Shown piece by piece: positions 54,352 through 63,975 of a DNA stretch of 64,000 nt (position 1 is the first letter of the stretch; each line of letters begins with the position of its first letter). Source of the stretch: Lacipirellula limnantheis (GTDB taxonomy: Bacteria; Planctomycetota; Planctomycetia; Pirellulales; Lacipirellulaceae). The stretch is from assembly GCF_007746075.1 (NCBI RefSeq), contig NZ_CP036339.1, positions 2,755,653 through 2,819,652 of the forward strand, written 5' to 3'. Under the pieces are notes generated by a model, which ran no database searches, was not told where the DNA came from, and worked only from the letters and a program-made list of their open reading frames with translations. Both the position numbers and the translations under genes were made by a program.

Positions 54352-54512
54352 GGCACTTACCCGCGCACCACGCGAGGTGAACGCCAGCCGATGGCGTCGC
54401 CTCGCGCGGAGAAGTTTGCGTACGCATCTGGTGGAGTTGCCTGATCATCTTACCAAGATTTTGTATGGTGCTCGACCTTCGGGCCGCGGCAAGCAAAATG
54501 GCAGTCTTCGTG

Positions 54513-54534
54513 CTTCAGTGCGATTGCACTGAAG
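54513..54534. repeat. Perfect hairpin between two minus-strand genes
   Basis: CTTCAGTGC, loop GATT, GCACTGAAG: nine perfect pairs in the 242-base gap after the start of the cytochrome gene and 60 bases downstream of the glycosidase-like stop. It lacks a T-run, so it may be an mRNA 3' stem or an operator rather than a terminator. Confidence 0.6.
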
Positions 54535-54593
54535 AAGCTTCGCACCGACTCTTTCAAGCGAAAGTAATGCGCATTTAGCCGTAGTCGGACAAG

Positions 54594-56081
54594 TCATGGC
54601 GTGTTCGCCAATGGAGCGAAACGAAGTGCGTAGAGATCGGCGTCCTTGAGGACGATGCGTATCCGAACGTTGCGACCGGCCAGCGCAGAAACGTCGTTGC
54701 CGCCCTGCCAGGTTACCGGCTCGTCTAACTCATCGCCAAACATGGGAATGGACTCGGCAAGCAGATAGCGAGGCAGCGGTCGGCCATTCTCGTCTTGGAG
54801 TTCGACCTGTACGCTGCCCGCAGCGCTGGTGGCGTAATTCAGCGTTAGGTGCTCTCCCTCGAATTTCACTGGCCGAGTGGTGAACTCGCCCCCGCGGGCT
54901 CCGGCATTCACTGATGCGAAGCGGTGTCGAGGCAGCACCAAACGACGAATGCGATTGTCGGGCCACTGGTAGTGTTCGCTGATATACATCGACCACTCGC
55001 CCGGCGAGGCTTCGGCAATGCCCCAGGCGGGCATGTTATTGCGATCGGTCCAGTTTTTTTCGTCGCGGCCAGGCCGCACCCAAGCTTCGAGAAATGGGCG
55101 ATCCCAGTTCACCCCGTCGCGACTCGACATGAACATCGCGTCGGAAACGCCCGGTTCTCGATAGGCGGCGATTCGCCGTCTCTCCGGCACAAATCGCTTC
55201 GGAAACGAGACAAGCAGATGTTCTGCCTGCGGGCACGGCAGAGTCGCATTCGTGTAGAAATGTTCCGATGGCGCGTCTTCGGCGTAACGGTTGGCAATGC
55301 CTGCGCTCCAATCAAGAAAATTGTCTGACCGGGAACTTTGAATCGCCCGCACTCCATCGGTGAAGATTCGACTGTAACACCCATAGCTTGCTCGTACGGG
55401 ATCCCAGAAGGCGAGATTCAGCGAGTCGAAGGTCCCGCTCGAGATGACGGGCTCTTTTCTTTTCTTGCGCCAGTGGATGCCGTCGGCCGAGACAAACGCA
55501 AACAAGCCGCCGGGAGTGGTTCCTTCTTGCCAGTTCTCGCCCGGCTCCTTTAGTCCCGCCAAGGCCTTGTAGCGCTCGTCGGGGTTGCCATCGGGGTTCT
55601 CGTCCAGAAACGGCGAGAAATTGTGGGACTCGATTCCTTTCCAGACGACGTTGTTTTCCTTGGAGCCGGCCACCTCGACGATTCCCAAGTTCGGTCGAGT
55701 GAAATGAATGCCGTCGCGGCTTTCAACGACGCACGTCACCTGGTCGGCCGACAGATCGCTTCCCACGGACGACCCGCGATAGTAGAGTCGCACGAGGTCC
55801 GCGTCTTGAACCACGCTGAAATACGCGCTGGAGATTCCCTCCCAGGGCGCGTCGGTAACGAGCACCACCTCGCGGCGCTCGGGCGTATTCAACTTGAGCG
55901 CCGCGCCGCTCATGCCGTCGATCAGCCAATCGTCAACGAATAGTTCCCAGCGCGAGCCAATATCGGCAGCTGACTTGGCCGCCGGTACGCGTGATGGTTC
56001 ACCGGCGAGCAATGGGGCGATCGCGATGGTGCGTCCGACGAGCACGCAGCCGACGCAGAGGAGTCGTAGGTACGAGTTCAC
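54594..56081 (-). CDS. Exported beta-propeller glycosidase-like protein
   Basis: 495 residues from a GTG at 56081, with an export signal (LCVGCVLVGRTIAIAPLLAG). After RWELFVDDWLIDGMSG come propeller strands of the GH32/43/62 type: WEGISSAYFSVVQDADLVRL, YYRGSS, VVESRDGIHFTRPNLGIVEV, NNVVWKGIESHNFSPFLDEN, ADGIHWRKKRKEP and FMSSRDGVNWDRPFLEAWVR. A small beta-sandwich ends the protein. Asp/Glu residues typical of five-bladed glycosidases are present, but the catalytic set cannot be assigned, so activity on a polysaccharide is inferred. It begins 13 bases after the sialidase-like stop, in one operon. Confidence 0.8.
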   Translation of the reverse strand: MNSYLRLLCVGCVLVGRTIAIAPLLAGEPSRVPAAKSAADIGSRWELFVDDWLIDGMSGAALKLNTPERREVVLVTDAPWEGISSAYFSVVQDADLVRLYYRGSSVGSDLSADQVTCVVESRDGIHFTRPNLGIVEVAGSKENNVVWKGIESHNFSPFLDENPDGNPDERYKALAGLKEPGENWQEGTTPGGLFAFVSADGIHWRKKRKEPVISSGTFDSLNLAFWDPVRASYGCYSRIFTDGVRAIQSSRSDNFLDWSAGIANRYAEDAPSEHFYTNATLPCPQAEHLLVSFPKRFVPERRRIAAYREPGVSDAMFMSSRDGVNWDRPFLEAWVRPGRDEKNWTDRNNMPAWGIAEASPGEWSMYISEHYQWPDNRIRRLVLPRHRFASVNAGARGGEFTTRPVKFEGEHLTLNYATSAAGSVQVELQDENGRPLPRYLLAESIPMFGDELDEPVTWQGGNDVSALAGRNVRIRIVLKDADLYALRFAPLANTP

Positions 56082-56094
56082 CGGTAGCCTCCAG

Positions 56095-57189
56095 TTAGTC
56101 CCAGCCTAACTTCTCGATGCCATCGTCGGTTAGGCGGAACCGCATGGCACGGACGGCGCTCGTTGGTCCTTCTTCGTAATAGACCACAAGGACCGCGCCG
56201 TCTTTGAGCTCCACCGTCGACGGGTACGCGCCTCCCACGGAATCGAGCTCGATAGGTCCTTGCCAGCTCTGCGCGTCATCGCGGCTGATGTGGAGCGACG
56301 TCGCCGGCTGTCGGTGTGTCAGCAAGATTTCGCCCGTCGAGAGTTTCGTCAAATGAGGAGAGTGGCCGAGGAATCCGCTGTCCTCGACCGGCGACCATGT
56401 GACGCCCTGGTCGTCGCTGGTCGCAAAGTGAAGGTTCACTTGCCCGTCGCCGCGCAACGCGGCCAGAATCTTTCCATTGGGCAAGCGTAAGACGTCCGTC
56501 TCTGCGTCGAGCCGCACGCCGCTGTTCGGATCGATGGCTACCGGATCGCTCCAAGACTGGCCGCCATCTGTCGATCGCAGTACGGCGCCATAGGCGGTTG
56601 AGGCGTCTCCGGTATACACGCCCAACAGCTGAGTTCCATCTGGCAACTCGCGCACGGGCGCCGAGACCGCCCAGCGATCCGCCGCCAGCACGCGCGGCTT
56701 AGCGTCCCAGGTGCGGCCGCCGTCAAACGATTCAACCAAACAGACATCGTGTTCGATCTTGCCGTCGACAGAGCGGTACTGAAAGAAGCTGCAAGCCAGC
56801 CTGCCATCTCGCAGAGCGGCGATGTGAGGATCGCGATCGTCTTGCGGTCCGTCAAACAAGACGCGCGGCTCGCTCCACGTGCGTCCCTCGTCGCTTGATT
56901 CGACGACGCAAATCCTTCCCCCGCGCGGCCACTCTGCAGTTGGCAGCGAAACATGTCCATAGCCCGCATAGAATACGCAAGCCAGGTCGCCGTTGGGCAA
57001 CCGGCACACATCAGGAAACGCCTGGTAGGGACCAGCCGCTTCGCCGCGGGAGATGACGGCATGCTTTGGCGAGTCGGCGCTGACCAGTGAATGAGGAGCT
57101 TGCCAAAGCACGCAGATGCCAATGACAAACCACATCCGGCTCAGGTTGCAGTTCCTCAATTTCGCCAATCGTGGCACATGGGTAGACAT
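56095..57189 (-). CDS. Exported sialidase/BNR-repeat protein
   Basis: 364 residues from ATG 57189; ATG 57135 is an alternative that starts directly on the export segment WFVIGICVLWQAPHSLVSAD. Five Asp-box repeats are clear: SSDEGRTWS, SFDGGRTWD, STDGGQSWS, SDDQGVTWS and SRDDAQSWQ. An FPDVCRLPNGDLACVFYAGY opening fits exo-alpha-sialidase-like six-bladed propellers. The arginine triad is not securely assigned; candidates are Arg in RGGRICVVES and DRDPHIAALRDGR. It may remove sialic acid or similar acidic sugars, or only bind glycans. It leads the minus-strand operon, with a 313-base divergent promoter region to the alpha-galactosidase. Confidence 0.85.
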   Translation of the reverse strand: MSTHVPRLAKLRNCNLSRMWFVIGICVLWQAPHSLVSADSPKHAVISRGEAAGPYQAFPDVCRLPNGDLACVFYAGYGHVSLPTAEWPRGGRICVVESSDEGRTWSEPRVLFDGPQDDRDPHIAALRDGRLACSFFQYRSVDGKIEHDVCLVESFDGGRTWDAKPRVLAADRWAVSAPVRELPDGTQLLGVYTGDASTAYGAVLRSTDGGQSWSDPVAIDPNSGVRLDAETDVLRLPNGKILAALRGDGQVNLHFATSDDQGVTWSPVEDSGFLGHSPHLTKLSTGEILLTHRQPATSLHISRDDAQSWQGPIELDSVGGAYPSTVELKDGAVLVVYYEEGPTSAVRAMRFRLTDDGIEKLGWD

Positions 57190-57502
57190 AATCCCGGCAG
57201 CCCCCTACACCGTGCGAAAGTGATCGTAGACCGATACTGCAAATGATTCGGTCCACGAAACATCCCAAGCTGATTGACGCTCATTTTAACAGCGCCATCT
57301 CCTATTGTGGCGATGGATCTTTGTTCTAAATCTTCGCCAAAGATTGGCAAATCCGCGTCACGCTCGCGCTCGCGATTGCGTCAACCCGACGTGCAAAGCA
57401 GCCCTTCAGCAGCGGCGTCGGTGACTAGCGCTTGCAATTTGGGGTGCTTCGATCAATCGTAACGTTCGGCCCAAATTCCTCGTCATCGGACGTCCAATTG
57501 GC
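57190..57502. promoter_or_regulatory. Divergent promoter region between sialidase-like and GH36 genes
   Basis: 313 bases, AT-richer than the flanks. It contains a small palindrome GCCAA-AGA-TTGGC at 57336-57348, a candidate operator between the two divergent carbohydrate genes. No -35/-10 pair could be fixed. Confidence 0.35.
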
Positions 57503-59404
57503 ATGCAGCAGGTCTACGCAATGAACGAATGTGCTGATATCGCAACGCGTCGCCCACGAATGGCACTGCCCGCGCTAATTGCCTTCATCTGCGCGTTTCT
57601 CGTTTCAACCGTCGGCGCTGCCGCCGCCGAGAATCTGGTCGATGAGCTTCGCAAGGCGACCGCGACAGTCGTGCTAGTGGATGAGGGTGCAGTCGATGCC
57701 AGTCGAGCGTCAGTGAACATCGTCTGGCAAGGCGACGTTTGCCGGCCCGTTGTCGTCAATTCCAGCGACGCCCCGATTCGCGTCGCGCGGGTCGACCTGT
57801 TTGATGGGAAGCATCGCTTGCCGGGCGATACGCCGATTTACGGCGAGTCTTTTCAGATGCTCGCCCAGACGGTCGGGACGCTGGCGTCGCCTAAAGACTT
57901 GGGGACCTATCCCGATCGAACTCACTATCGGCTGGAGGAACCTGAAGGCCTGCGCACGGCGCATGGGATGCTCTTACTGTCACCCCAGCAGCGCGAGCCC
58001 TTACTGATTGGTTTCACGTCTTGCCGCCGCTTCGACGGCCGGATCTCGTTCGATGCGTCGCGGCTCCTCGTTTCGGTCGATTGCGAAGGAATTCAACTGG
58101 CGCCGGGGGAGCAGGCCGTCTTAGAAGATCTCTACTGCGACTCGGCGCCGCTGCGCGAGACGCTGTTGGACCGGCTGGCCAAGAAAATCGAGATTAACCA
58201 TCCGCGCCGCCGTGGGTTCGACCGTCCGCCGATGGGGTGGTGTTCGTGGTATTCGTACGGGCCGAGCGTGACTGTCGCCGATGTTCGCCGTAACCTCGAC
58301 TGGATTGTCGCCAACGCACCTGAACTGCGCTACATCCAGATCGACGACGGCTATCAACCGTGGATGGGCGATTGGCTTGAGACGGGCAAGTCATTTGGGG
58401 GCGACGTGAAAGGGGTGTTGCATGAAGTGCGCGCGCGGGGGTTTGAGCCGGCGATTTGGTTGGCCCCGTTTGTCGCCAGCCCGGAATCGCAGCTGTTTCG
58501 CGACCATCCCGATTGGTTTGTGAAAAACGACAGCGGCGAGCCGCTGCGTTCCGATCAGGTCGGTTTCGGCGGCTGGCGACTAGGGCCCTGGTACGTGCTG
58601 GACGGCACGCATCCCGAAGCCCAGGCATTTCTGGAGCAAACAATACGCACGATGCGCGTCGAGTGGGGCTGCTCGTACTTCAAGCTCGATGCGCTCTACT
58701 GGGGAGCCATTCGCCAGGGACGATTCTACGATGCCAAGGCCACAAAAATCGAAGCCTACCGCCGCGGCATGGCCGCGATCCTTCGCGGCGCGGGCGACGC
58801 CTATGTGCTTGGGTGTAACCACCCGATCTGGGCCTCCTTTGGACTGCTGGACGGCTCGCGGAGCTCGAACGACATTCAGCGTCATTGGACGAGCATCCAG
58901 GAGTGTGGACGTGAAACTCTCGCGCGTGGTTGGCAGAACGGCCGACTCTGGTGGAACGATCCGGACTGTGCGCTGCTGGGGCCGGAACTGACGCGGGGCG
59001 CAGACGGGAATCCGCGGGCGGCGCGCGAGCTGCCACCGAACGAAGTGCTGTTTCACGCAGCCGTGCTCCATGCGTCAGGCGGCGCATTGCTGAGCGGCGA
59101 TGATCTGACGCTGCTGACCCCCGCGAGTTTGGCCCTGCTTAATGAGCTGATTCCGCCGACGGGTCGCGCCGCTCAGTTTGCTGACGGGGACTTCATCGAA
59201 GGGCGCACGCCGACGCCGACGGGAGAGCTGATTTATCTGTTTAACTGGGGCGATGAGGTAATGACCCGACGGCTGGAGCATCCTCGCCAAGGAACACTGC
59301 GGGACTATTGGACGGGAGAGTCCCTTAGCGAGCTAGTCGACGAGCACGGCAACCTTTCGCTGCCGCCGCGGTCGGCGCGAGTTTTGGAGATATCGCAGGA
59401 ATAG
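57503..59404 (+). CDS. GH36-type alpha-galactosidase
   Basis: 633 residues from ATG 57503 (ATG 57521, preceded by CAGG, is also possible). N-terminal export signal MALPALIAFICAFLVSTVGA. A beta-sandwich of about 200 residues leads to the barrel with PPMGWCSWYSYGP, YIQIDDGYQPWMGDW and FEPAIWLAPF. The nucleophile is Asp396 in CSYFKLDALYWGA and the probable acid/base is Asp457 in GSRSSNDIQRHW, followed by LWWNDPDCALLG. A short beta domain ends it. It should release terminal alpha-galactose (or a related alpha-sugar) from glycans outside the cytosol. Convergent with the HEAT gene, 21 bases apart. Confidence 0.9.
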   Translation: MQQVYAMNECADIATRRPRMALPALIAFICAFLVSTVGAAAAENLVDELRKATATVVLVDEGAVDASRASVNIVWQGDVCRPVVVNSSDAPIRVARVDLFDGKHRLPGDTPIYGESFQMLAQTVGTLASPKDLGTYPDRTHYRLEEPEGLRTAHGMLLLSPQQREPLLIGFTSCRRFDGRISFDASRLLVSVDCEGIQLAPGEQAVLEDLYCDSAPLRETLLDRLAKKIEINHPRRRGFDRPPMGWCSWYSYGPSVTVADVRRNLDWIVANAPELRYIQIDDGYQPWMGDWLETGKSFGGDVKGVLHEVRARGFEPAIWLAPFVASPESQLFRDHPDWFVKNDSGEPLRSDQVGFGGWRLGPWYVLDGTHPEAQAFLEQTIRTMRVEWGCSYFKLDALYWGAIRQGRFYDAKATKIEAYRRGMAAILRGAGDAYVLGCNHPIWASFGLLDGSRSSNDIQRHWTSIQECGRETLARGWQNGRLWWNDPDCALLGPELTRGADGNPRAARELPPNEVLFHAAVLHASGGALLSGDDLTLLTPASLALLNELIPPTGRAAQFADGDFIEGRTPTPTGELIYLFNWGDEVMTRRLEHPRQGTLRDYWTGESLSELVDEHGNLSLPPRSARVLEISQE

Positions 59405-59425
59405 AAGTCGCCAGCCAAGCGGCGA

Positions 59426-60823
59426 TCATCGCGGACGATTCCACGTCTGGCCATTCTTGTACCGGGTCGCGCGGTCGCGAACCGTCGGATCGTCGCTGAT
59501 CGCGAGAACGCGGTCGAGCGCCGCGTCAAACTCTGCCTTGTTCGGCTCGCGCAGACCGCGGTGGTGCGCGAGTTCCACGATCGACTGGCAAGCTTGCGGA
59601 GCGAAAGTCGGCTGGTCAAGATAGGGGACGACAAACCGCAGCGACTCAAGCGTCCGGATGGCTGCCGCCCTTTCTAACGCGAATTGCCGGTCCTCATCCC
59701 GCGTACACATGGCCGCCGCTTGCTGCAGCAAGGCCAGTTTCTCTTCGTCCGTTCGGCCATCGGGCAGTGGCGCCACGCGAAGGAGCGTGCGCAAGGCCAG
59801 CGCACGATGAGCGTCATGTTCTTCCGAAGTTGCCAACTCCTTCAGTCGCGGAGCAATCGCCGCACTGGGCCAGTTGCAGAGCGAGCGCACCCCGAGATCA
59901 TGCAGCGCTGGGTCTTGATCAGCGATCGCCGATTCGATCATCCGCAATGCTCCCTCCCCGCCAGTGCGACCAAGCGTCGGCAGGATCGCCTGACGTTCGG
60001 CGTCACTGAGTGCGTTGACGGCGTCCAGCAGCGGTTCGGCCTTTGTGTTCTCGGTCTTCGCTCGATTGCAGACGAGCAGCAATGATCGTTCGGCGGCTTG
60101 GCGTTCCGAACCCCGGGAGGCTTTGAGAACGCCGCGCACCATCTCCGGAACCTCCTGCGCGCCAGCCAATTGGCCTAGCCCAGTCATCGCAGCGGATCGC
60201 ACGCTGCCGTCGTCGTCCACGGCAGCCTGGAGCAGGTCCGGCAATGCTTCAAGGGCACGCCGCGTTGTGAGGACCTCGATCAAGTCCATTCGCAGTGCAG
60301 CGGGAGCGCGATTGAGTTCCGCGCGGATTAGCGCGACGGTTTCGCCGCAGGCCGTCTTGGCGAGGCTGGCGCGCGCCGCAGCCCTTGCTGCAGGTTCGCC
60401 GCTCGAAACGAGCTCGATCAACAACTGCACGTCGGCCGGACCAGCCAAAGCGCCAAGCGTGGCGATCGCCGCCGACCTAACCTTCTCGTCCGCAGTCGAT
60501 TTCAGCGTCGCCGCGACTTCGTCGCGCGCACCGGGATCGCCACGGTCGGCCAGAGCGCTGAGCAATCCCACTTGGCCTTCGGGCGCTAGCTTGCGCAGTT
60601 GGGCCGCAAACTCCAGTGTGGCCTGCTCTCCAGGGGCGCTGGTACGGACTTGGTCGAACCCCAGCGCACGAACATCCTTGTCTGCATCCGCCAGTAGCTC
60701 AATGACCATCGGGACAAGTTCATCGCTTGGATCAGCAGCTTCGGCGCCGGCGATTGCTCCGCAGACGGAGGCAAGGCCCACGGCGCAACAGAAGAGGCGG
60801 AGCGTCGATAGGCAATATGTCAC
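59426..60823 (-). CDS. Exported HEAT-repeat protein
   Basis: 465 residues from a GTG at 60823, with an export signal (LFCCAVGLASVCGAIAGAEA). At least eight HEAT-like helical pairs follow, for example VIELLADADKDVRALGFDQV, ARDEVAATLKSTADEKVRSA, AAVDDDGSVRSAAMTGLGQL and AIADQDPALHDLGVRSLCNW. This solenoid probably binds other proteins. No enzyme domain. It is downstream of the second HEAT protein and the oxidoreductase on the same strand, and is the last gene of that unit. Confidence 0.85.
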   Translation of the reverse strand: MTYCLSTLRLFCCAVGLASVCGAIAGAEAADPSDELVPMVIELLADADKDVRALGFDQVRTSAPGEQATLEFAAQLRKLAPEGQVGLLSALADRGDPGARDEVAATLKSTADEKVRSAAIATLGALAGPADVQLLIELVSSGEPAARAAARASLAKTACGETVALIRAELNRAPAALRMDLIEVLTTRRALEALPDLLQAAVDDDGSVRSAAMTGLGQLAGAQEVPEMVRGVLKASRGSERQAAERSLLLVCNRAKTENTKAEPLLDAVNALSDAERQAILPTLGRTGGEGALRMIESAIADQDPALHDLGVRSLCNWPSAAIAPRLKELATSEEHDAHRALALRTLLRVAPLPDGRTDEEKLALLQQAAAMCTRDEDRQFALERAAAIRTLESLRFVVPYLDQPTFAPQACQSIVELAHHRGLREPNKAEFDAALDRVLAISDDPTVRDRATRYKNGQTWNRPR

Positions 60824-60958
60824 GGCTTCAGTCTCTCGAACGATCCTGGCAAAACTGTGACGGCCGCGTTGCGCATCTCGGACGTCGCCTTGATCGGCGT
60901 TCCCGGGACCGGCTACCGCCGCGACAACGTGGTTAGACCGCTATAAGCGGACGAGGCG

Positions 60959-61663
60959 TCATTCTTTCTGACCCGTGCATGCCAGCATGCCGCGCGTGGC
61001 TGCGAGCCGCACTTGTTTCGGCTGATTCGGTCCAAGCATCGGCTTGTAGAGCGCCATTGCCGCCGACTTGTCGCCGGAACTGAGGAGCTTTTCAGCGCAC
61101 GCCAACCGGCCGTCAACGACGGCGCGCATCACTTCAGGGTCGGCCGGCTTTGCCGCCGCCAACGCCTGCGCCGCCGCCGCGTTGCGAATATCGCCGAGGG
61201 CCAGCGCCGCCGCACGGGCGACTTGCGGATCATCGCTCGTCAGCAATTCGCTAATCGCAGCGACGCTGGCTTCATCGCCCCGTGCGCCCAGGGAACTGAT
61301 GACTCCAACCTTTAGTTCGCCGTTGAGTGTGCCCAACGCGTTCCGCATCGCCGCAGCGGCCTCGGGCGCGGGAATCCGCGCGAGGGCGAAGCGCGCCATA
61401 TGGGAGTGATCTTTCTCGGGCAGCAGGCGGGCCAGTGCGTCGACGCTCGCAGCCGTGCCAATAACCATCAGCTTGCGGCAGACGTAGTCCTTGGCGTCGC
61501 GCGAGACGTTAGTCCCCAACACGGCGGCGAGACTTGCCTCCAGTTCCCGCCGCGCTCCTTCGTCGTCGCGGGTCGAAATTACTGCCTCATCGATGGGCGC
61601 CAGAACGGCGCGGTCCGTTCCCCAATCGTAGGTCTTGAGGGCTTCAAAGGCACTGCTCAGCAT
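60959..61663 (-). CDS. Cytosolic HEAT-repeat protein
   Basis: 234 residues from ATG 61663, with AAGGAGT 9 bases upstream; longer frame extension is not coding. HEAT units are seen in DAKDYVCRKLMVIGTAASVD, SHMARFALARIPAPEAAAAM and DDPQVARAAALALGDIRNAA, ending in MLACTGQKE. There is no signal peptide, unlike its neighbour of similar type. It lies 79 bases after the oxidoreductase stop and 135 bases before the exported HEAT gene, suggesting a three-gene unit. A scaffold role is inferred. Confidence 0.82.
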   Translation of the reverse strand: MLSSAFEALKTYDWGTDRAVLAPIDEAVISTRDDEGARRELEASLAAVLGTNVSRDAKDYVCRKLMVIGTAASVDALARLLPEKDHSHMARFALARIPAPEAAAAMRNALGTLNGELKVGVISSLGARGDEASVAAISELLTSDDPQVARAAALALGDIRNAAAAQALAAAKPADPEVMRAVVDGRLACAEKLLSSGDKSAAMALYKPMLGPNQPKQVRLAATRGMLACTGQKE

Positions 61664-61742
61664 GGTTGACTCCTTAATTCGCCGCCGCGTCTTATTGCGC
61701 AGGTGCGTTAGTTTGAATTGGATCGTCGGAAGCATCGAAAGC

Positions 61743-62960
61743 TTAGAGCTGCCACGGCTCGCGCCGGGCGCGATCGAGGAATCGATTCGCCTCCTCATCG
61801 CCGGGGAAATGCTGGGCCGCGGGGTCCCACTTCAACGAACGTTGCAATTGGTAGGCGATCGTGCCCAGGTGACTGACGGCCACGGTGTTCACGGCCAGTT
61901 CAATATCGCGGAATGGCTTTTCGCGAGTCTTCACGCAATGAATGAAGTCGCCATAGATGCCTCCTTCGCCCTTGTAGGTCGGCACTGGCTTCGCTGGTCG
62001 TTTCTCGCCGGGCGTACCCTCGACGACGAGGTTTTCCGTTTTCGGACGATTGTGATGCAGCAAGATGCCATTGGCATATTTGAAAGTGAGGTGCTTGCCT
62101 TCGGGATCGTTGTGGAATTCGATCTCTACCGGCTGCAGTTCGCGGACGTCGACGGCAAACGTCGCCCCCCCGAAATGATGAGCGCCCCAGTCGGTCATGC
62201 CGCCGCCGGAGTAGTCGACGTACGAACGCCAGCTGCCGCCATCGGTGGCGAAGTTGCCCGAGCAGCGCGCCGCGTTGTAGGGCGCCCAAGCCGCTGGGCC
62301 GAGCCACATTTCCCAGTCGATATCGGGCGGCGTCGTCTCGGCCGGCAGATTGCAGAGTTGCGACAGCGGGCCGACGTTCACGTTGATCGACTTGATTTCG
62401 CCTAACTCTCCGCCCCAACAACGGCCGACGAGTTCTTTGTAGTCTTCCAAGACGCGTTGGCTTCCGCCGGACACGACGCGTGCGTAGCGGCGGGCTGCGT
62501 CGATCATCAACGGACCTTCGCGAAGCGTCAGCGTCTCGGGCTTCTGACAGTAGACGTCTTTGCCGTGGCGACAGGCCTCGATCACCATGATGGCGTGCCA
62601 ATGGTCTGGCGTCGCCACATGGACGGCGTCGATGTCGTCTCGCGCCAGCAGCTCGCGAAAGTCGTTGTACGTCTGGCAATCACCGTTCTTGTAGTGCTGG
62701 TCGGCTCGCTCCTTGGCTGTCTTACGGACACTTTCTCTGACGTCGGAAACGGCGACGTACTGCACGTCGGGACGACCGAGAAAAGCTCCCTGGTCGCTGG
62801 CGCCCATGTTGCCGATGCCGATGCCGCCCATGACGATGCGGTCGCTGGCGGGCGGGACGTCGCCTTGCCCGAGGGCCTTCGACGTAATCACGTACGGTAC
62901 AGAGGCGACTGCGGCGGCGGTCTGCAAGAACTTGCGGCGCGTCGGCTGGCGGCAACTCAT
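61743..62960 (-). CDS. Tat-exported Gfo/Idh/MocA-family oxidoreductase
   Basis: 405 residues from ATG 62960, with a Tat signal (PTRRKFLQTAAAVASVPYVI). The NAD(P)-binding Rossmann start is GGIGIGNMGASDQGAFLG. Further family motifs are AVHVATPDHWHAIMVIEACR, DVYCQKPETLTLREGPLMID and substrate-domain GGMTDWGAHHFGGATFAVD. These enzymes oxidise or reduce sugars and inositol, and in planctomycetes often act on 3-keto-sugars. Export with a bound NAD(P) resembles glucose-fructose oxidoreductase. It starts the minus-strand unit with the two HEAT genes. Confidence 0.92.
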   Translation of the reverse strand: MSCRQPTRRKFLQTAAAVASVPYVITSKALGQGDVPPASDRIVMGGIGIGNMGASDQGAFLGRPDVQYVAVSDVRESVRKTAKERADQHYKNGDCQTYNDFRELLARDDIDAVHVATPDHWHAIMVIEACRHGKDVYCQKPETLTLREGPLMIDAARRYARVVSGGSQRVLEDYKELVGRCWGGELGEIKSINVNVGPLSQLCNLPAETTPPDIDWEMWLGPAAWAPYNAARCSGNFATDGGSWRSYVDYSGGGMTDWGAHHFGGATFAVDVRELQPVEIEFHNDPEGKHLTFKYANGILLHHNRPKTENLVVEGTPGEKRPAKPVPTYKGEGGIYGDFIHCVKTREKPFRDIELAVNTVAVSHLGTIAYQLQRSLKWDPAAQHFPGDEEANRFLDRARREPWQL

Positions 62961-63495
62961 CGATTGAACCCCTAGGTTTCTTGGGTTTTGGGAAAGCGTC
63001 TGGGAACGAGGTGAACAGAATCAGACGAGATTGACGAGGCGGCGGCGCTGACAACCGCCGCGATGAGGAGACGAATGATCCTTGGATTCTATGCTCTGGC
63101 AATTCGTTTCGCGACTGCGCCGGTCGTCGAATTGTTGAGCTCCGGAGTTCCGCGGCCAGTCAACGAACGAATGGACGCATCGCGCGGTGGCGCGTGACGC
63201 ATTTCGGCGTAGAAAAGGATCAGATCTTAGCCGATGACCCCTAGTGCTCGGTCACAACTTGATTTTCGGGTGGAGGGATTTGAGTTTACCGCGGGCGTTT
63301 TTGACTTTCGTCGCCAATCGACGCCGCGTCGGGTGATGTTGACGTCGGTCGACCAGGCTCCCAGTTCGGATTGCAGCTTGGCCCGTGCGCCAAACCGGCG
63401 GACTGATACCGATCCGAAGTAAGAGCAGCGCGCCGTCTATTGCGCGCCCCATTCTACCCATCAAGCTAGAGCGACTAACCCGAAAGGAGGTCGCG
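62961..63495. other. Intergenic region before the transposase
   Basis: 535 bases with no supported gene. The oxidoreductase promoter should lie near 63000. The left end of the insertion element is probably between 63200 and 63480, but no terminal inverted repeat can be matched because the other end is outside the window. Confidence 0.4.
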
Positions 63496-63975
63496 ATGGA
63501 GGTGGAGCCCCGACCGACGTTGGACGACCTGAAGCAACTTGAACGCGCCGAAAAGGACGCCCGAGCGTCGAAGCGTTTGCGGGAGGTCATCCTGGCGACG
63601 GAAGGATGGACGGCCTCCGCGATGGCGATGGGCTTGTCTGGGCGGGTTTGCCAAGAATGGGTCTATCGCTTCAATGAAAACGGCCTGGCGGGGCTGGAGG
63701 ATCATCGCGGCCGACAGCCGAGTTCTCCGCTCACCCCTGACCAAGAACAACCAATTCGTCAGCGGATTGAGGCCGGTCCCACGGCCCAAGATGGAGTGTG
63801 CTCGTTGCGGGGCGCCGACGTCAGGCGGTTTCTGCAACACGAGTTGGGATTAATCCGCTGGACGGTCACGCATGATCGTTGGCGATCGATCTCGCCCCGC
63901 CCGCTGCCCGTCACTTGGCATTTTTCGGCAAGGAATTCAAGTTCTACCGAGAACCAGCGCACTCCTCGTCGCTGA
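63496..63975 (+). pseudogene. IS630-family transposase, N-terminal part, probably frameshifted
   Basis: The ATG at 63496 is preceded by a perfect AAAGGAGGT. Residues 1-120 match the helix-turn-helix half of IS630-type transposases: LREVILATEGWTASAMAMGL, RVCQEWVYRFNENGLAGLED, RQPSSPLTP, and AQDGVCSLRGADVRRFLQHE. After HELGLIR the expected linker (xxYxLLHRLGYSxLxPRPR) is lost; the frame becomes low-complexity and stops at 63975 after 159 residues. A frameshift around 63850-63900 or a decayed copy explains this. The DDE domain would lie beyond the window edge. Confidence 0.75.
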
